DNA of 64,000 nucleotides from Rhizobium sophorae (GTDB lineage Bacteria; Pseudomonadota; Alphaproteobacteria; Rhizobiales; Rhizobiaceae), in contig NZ_JABFCN010000016.1 of NCBI RefSeq assembly GCF_013087515.1, positions 62,001-126,000 on the forward strand. Reading direction: 5' to 3'. Positions within the stretch are counted from its first letter, which is position 1; each line of letters starts with the position of its first letter. A program made the translations under genes and the position numbers. Shown here piece by piece: positions 61,495-64,000 of the stretch. The notes beneath the pieces were generated by a model, which was not told where the DNA came from, searched no databases, and worked only from the letters and a program-made list of their open reading frames with translations.

Positions 61495-61642
61495 TTCTGC
61501 GGGCCTCTGCTCTCACAAGAATGGATCGGCATTTCCAGAAATAGCTGAGCCCGGCGGAGCTGGAATGCCCGGCCGGACCCTCATTTCACGTCCCGCTCAA
61601 ATGGCGATTGCCGGATGGCGGGTCAAGCTCTTGAACACTGTG

Positions 61643-62269
61643 TCAATTCGCCGGCTGCTGTGCGCCGTCTGCAGGCGCGGTCGGTGCGTCTTCCGCCGGA
61701 GCCTGGTCGCCCGTCGGCGGAGTGGTACCTTCGGCGCCCTGTGCCGGCGGCTGCAGCTTATCACGGATGCTTTCCGGTATCATCTGGGCAAATTGCTCTG
61801 GCAGAACCGATTTCAGCTTCACGACCATCGAATCCAGGAAAGGTTTCGACTTTGCTTCGTTGACCCAGGCCGGACGGTGGTCGACATCGACGAGCCAGTT
61901 CCAGAAGGCGACTGCGACGACCAGGAGCAGCACGCCGCGCGCTGCCCCGAACAGGAAGCCGAGCGTGCGGTCGAGCGCGCCGACACGGCTGTCGATGATG
62001 AAATCCGCGATCTTCATCGTGATGAAGGAAATGACGATGAGCGCGATCAGGAAGACGACCGCTGCCGAACCGACGATCGCGATACGGTCGTCATCGGTAT
62101 ATTTCTTCGCATAGGGCAGCAGGTACGGATAGAGATAATAGGCAGCGGCTGCCGAACCGCCCCAGCTCGCGATCGAAAGAATCTCGCGTGAAAAGCCGCG
62201 GACCATCGCCAGCACGGCGGAGAAGAGCACGACGCCGATGACAATACCGTCGAAAATCGTAATGGGCAT
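61643..62269 (-). CDS. cvpA: CvpA family membrane protein
   Basis: A 208-residue protein with four membrane helices in the first 140 residues (ITIFDGIVIGVVLFSAVLAM, SIASWGGSAAAAYYLYPY) and a Pro/Ala-rich cytoplasmic tail (about 165-208). CvpA was named for colicin V production; its real role is unclear and it is usually linked to purF, as here (148 bases apart). Confidence 0.93.
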   Translation of the reverse strand: MPITIFDGIVIGVVLFSAVLAMVRGFSREILSIASWGGSAAAAYYLYPYLLPYAKKYTDDDRIAIVGSAAVVFLIALIVISFITMKIADFIIDSRVGALDRTLGFLFGAARGVLLLVVAVAFWNWLVDVDHRPAWVNEAKSKPFLDSMVVKLKSVLPEQFAQMIPESIRDKLQPPAQGAEGTTPPTGDQAPAEDAPTAPADGAQQPAN

Positions 62270-62359
62270 GTAAATTCAACTCCAGGACTGCCGCTTGGCG
62301 GCCGTGTCGTGCCTTATCGTGTGCCTCCTATATCATCACCATTCCCGGCAATGAAAGGA

Positions 62360-63760
62360 TCAAACCTCGTCTTCCACACGCAGCGCTCCCTTCGACCCGG
62401 CGATGCGCGCGACCAGATCCGGCAGGCTTGCGACTTCGCTCCAGCGCCCACCGGAGCCCTTCGGCAATTCGGCGGAGGCGGACGGAAGCAGCGCTGCGGA
62501 AAAACCCAGCTTCTCGGCTTCCTTGAGGCGCTGGGCGGTGTGCGCAACCGGTCGGATGGCGCCCGACAGGCTGACTTCGCCGAAATAGACGCAATCGGCA
62601 GGAAGGGCAATACCGGCAAGCGAGGAAACGAGCGCCGAGGCGACGGCAAGATCAGCCGCTGGCTCGGAGATGCGGTAACCGCCGGCGACGTTGAGATAGA
62701 CGTCGTGCTGGCCGAGCCGGACGCCGCAATGGGCTTCCAGCACCGCCAGGATCATAGAGAGCCGTGCTGAATCCCAGCCGACCACGGCGCGCCGCGGCGT
62801 GCCGAGCGAGGTTGGGGCCACCAGCGCCTGCACCTCGACGAGAATGGGGCGGGTACCCTCCATCCCCGCAAAGACAGCAGCACCCGGCGATTTTTCGTTG
62901 CGCTCACCAAGGAACAGCTCGGAAGGATTGGCGACTTCGCGCAAGCCCCTGTCGGACATTTCGAAGACGCCGATCTCGTCGGTCGGGCCGAAGCGGTTCT
63001 TGACTGTGCGCAGGATGCGGTAGTGATGGCCGCGGTCGCCTTCGAAATAGAGCACGGCATCGACCATGTGCTCGACGACGCGCGGCCCGGCAATCTGTCC
63101 GTCCTTGGTCACGTGGCCGACGAGCACCATGGCGGCCCCCGTCTGCTTGGCGAAACGGATCATTGCCTGCACCCCGGTGCGCACCTGCGTCACCGTCCCC
63201 GGCGCGGATTCGGCAAGTTCGCTCCACAGCGTCTGGATGGAATCGATAATGACGAGGTCTGGCCGCTTGCCCTCGGCGAGCGTCGCAAGAATATCTTCGA
63301 CATTGGTTTCGGCAGCCAGCATCACGTCGGTATCGGCCGCCGCAAGGCGTTGCGCCCGCAGCCGGACCTGCGCCACGGCTTCTTCGCCGGAGACGTAGAT
63401 GATCTTGTGGCCGCGCCGCGCAAGGGCGGCTGCTGCCTGCATCAGCAGCGTCGATTTGCCGATGCCGGGATCGCCGCCGATCAGCACCGCCGAACCGCGT
63501 ACGAAACCGCCGCCGAGCGCTCGGTCGAGCTCCGAAATTGCGGTATGGATGCGCGGCGCCTCCTCGATCTCGCCGGAGAGTGCCGTCAGCGCCACCGGTC
63601 GGCCCTTCTTCGGCGTCTTACCGGGACCGGAGCCGATCCCGCCCATCGGATCTTCCTCGACGATGGTGTTCCACTCGCCGCAGTTCTCGCATTTGCCGGC
63701 CCAGCGGTTATGAACCGTGCCGCAACTCTGGCAGATGAATTGTGTCCTGGCCTTCGCCAT
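62360..63760 (-). CDS. radA: DNA repair protein RadA
   Basis: A 466-residue RecA-like helicase that helps branch migration of recombination intermediates. The order is an N-terminal zinc finger (CQSCG...CENCGEW, about 9-30), Walker A GGDPGIGKSTLL (near residue 95), the RadA motif VKNRFG (near residue 255) and a C-terminal Lon-protease-like domain (about 285-450). The ATG at 63760 is preferred to a TTG just upstream. First gene of radA-cvpA-purF-SDR. Confidence 0.97.
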   Translation of the reverse strand: MAKARTQFICQSCGTVHNRWAGKCENCGEWNTIVEEDPMGGIGSGPGKTPKKGRPVALTALSGEIEEAPRIHTAISELDRALGGGFVRGSAVLIGGDPGIGKSTLLMQAAAALARRGHKIIYVSGEEAVAQVRLRAQRLAAADTDVMLAAETNVEDILATLAEGKRPDLVIIDSIQTLWSELAESAPGTVTQVRTGVQAMIRFAKQTGAAMVLVGHVTKDGQIAGPRVVEHMVDAVLYFEGDRGHHYRILRTVKNRFGPTDEIGVFEMSDRGLREVANPSELFLGERNEKSPGAAVFAGMEGTRPILVEVQALVAPTSLGTPRRAVVGWDSARLSMILAVLEAHCGVRLGQHDVYLNVAGGYRISEPAADLAVASALVSSLAGIALPADCVYFGEVSLSGAIRPVAHTAQRLKEAEKLGFSAALLPSASAELPKGSGGRWSEVASLPDLVARIAGSKGALRVEDEV

Positions 63761-63923
63761 CAATTACTCTTTCAGTCGGGGTTCCCGAGTGAAGCGACGC
63801 GCCGCTTCACCGAATCATTGTCGTGCTTGAGATAATGGCTATCGCGACGGATCAAAACTAATGATTTCCCCATCAGCGCACCCGTGCCTATCCTTGGCCG
63901 CTGCTTATCCGGAACGGTGGAAG

Positions 63924-64000
63924 ATGTTCGATTATTCATTTGCGCACTGGCTTGCATTTCTGTCGGCGGCGGTTCTGCTCAATCTCTCGCCCGGCCCCGA
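63924..64000 (+). CDS. LysE family exporter, N-terminal fragment (cut by window end)
   Basis: Only the first 25 codons are visible: MFDYSFAHWLAFLSAAVLLN then LSPGPD, the typical first helix and N-LSPGPD motif of LysE/RhtB amino-acid exporters. GGTGGA lies 5 bases upstream. The gene continues beyond the window. Confidence 0.8.
   Translation, partial: MFDYSFAHWLAFLSAAVLLNLSPGP

Noticed and set aside
63772..63957. Minus-strand 61-codon frame between radA and the LysE gene
   Set aside because: No ribosome site at either possible start, overlaps the LysE start, and no recognisable similarity. It cannot be fully excluded.

Overview
The window is a gene-dense, high-GC stretch of alphaproteobacterial chromosome. 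It most likely comes from a Rhizobium of the R. etli / R. leguminosarum group. The evidence is a long bifunctional Rsh alarmone enzyme, a RopA-type porin, a fused IolC (sugar kinase plus DUF2090 aldolase), a psd-pssA phospholipid pair, short DUF1127 and DUF3563 proteins, and several families of palindromic intergenic repeats of the kind typical of rhizobia. I read about 67 protein genes, one tRNA, and a set of terminators, operators and repeats. I saw no phage, plasmid, transposase, CRISPR or secretion-system genes.

Layout. 1-3.4 kb: a glyoxalase-fold protein, a MATE exporter, an AraC regulator with a tiny Cys-rich protein behind it, and a DUF1127 protein. 3.4-13 kb: myo-inositol catabolism, iolR-iolC-iolD-iolE-iolB on the minus strand, with a divergent Gfo/Idh/MocA dehydrogenase and an FAD ferredoxin-reductase-like enzyme. 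Candidate IolR operators sit at both ends of iolR, and palindromic repeats lie in two of the gaps between iol genes. 13.2-18 kb: tRNA-Ser(GCU), a porin, an alpha/beta hydrolase and a soluble lytic transglycosylase. 18.2-30.2 kb: a housekeeping run on the plus strand: dapA, smpB, rpoZ, rsh, a DUF3563 microprotein, a DUF2062 protein, acpS, lepB-rnc-era, a Crp/Fnr regulator, a single-domain response regulator and recO, with one minus-strand NYN-domain gene.

30.3-43.3 kb: an aldo/keto reductase, a MOSC protein, an HD hydrolase, a GGDEF-EAL protein, an EF-hand-like protein behind a CtrA-type site, sodC, an MscS channel, a translationally coupled ygfZ / HD hydrolase / tyrosine phosphatase set, small envelope proteins, a Nudix hydrolase, a YnfA-type membrane protein, a YedK/HMCES-type protein and a 48-residue protein. 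43.6-51.1 kb: psd-pssA, an Atm1-like ABC exporter, a large LysM protein with an internal duplication, a LOG-family hydrolase and RarD. 51.3-57.4 kb: cimA, then an ATGA-coupled chain DUF559 - GFA - GFA - GFA - proline iminopeptidase, then cysS. 57.7-59.2 kb: an unknown protein and a GH25 muramidase. 59.2-64 kb: radA-cvpA-purF-SDR, and the first bases of a LysE-family exporter cut by the window edge.

How the genes work together. IolB, C, D and E cover the middle and late steps from 2-keto-myo-inositol to the aldolase products. The dehydrogenase next door probably feeds inositol isomers in, and IolA and the main inositol dehydrogenase are not in the window. Psd and PssA together make phosphatidylethanolamine. 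LepB, Rnc and Era are a classic secretion / RNA-processing / ribosome-assembly operon. CvpA-PurF is a conserved purine pair.

Novelty. I did not find a clear new defence or mobile system. The observations I would follow up are the exact CtrA-type box at 35309-35324, the inverted pair of two-module repeats bracketing 25.1-33.1 kb, the coupled three-paralogue GFA chain, the duplicated module in the LysM protein, the hairpin at the start of the rsh leader, and the small orphan genes.
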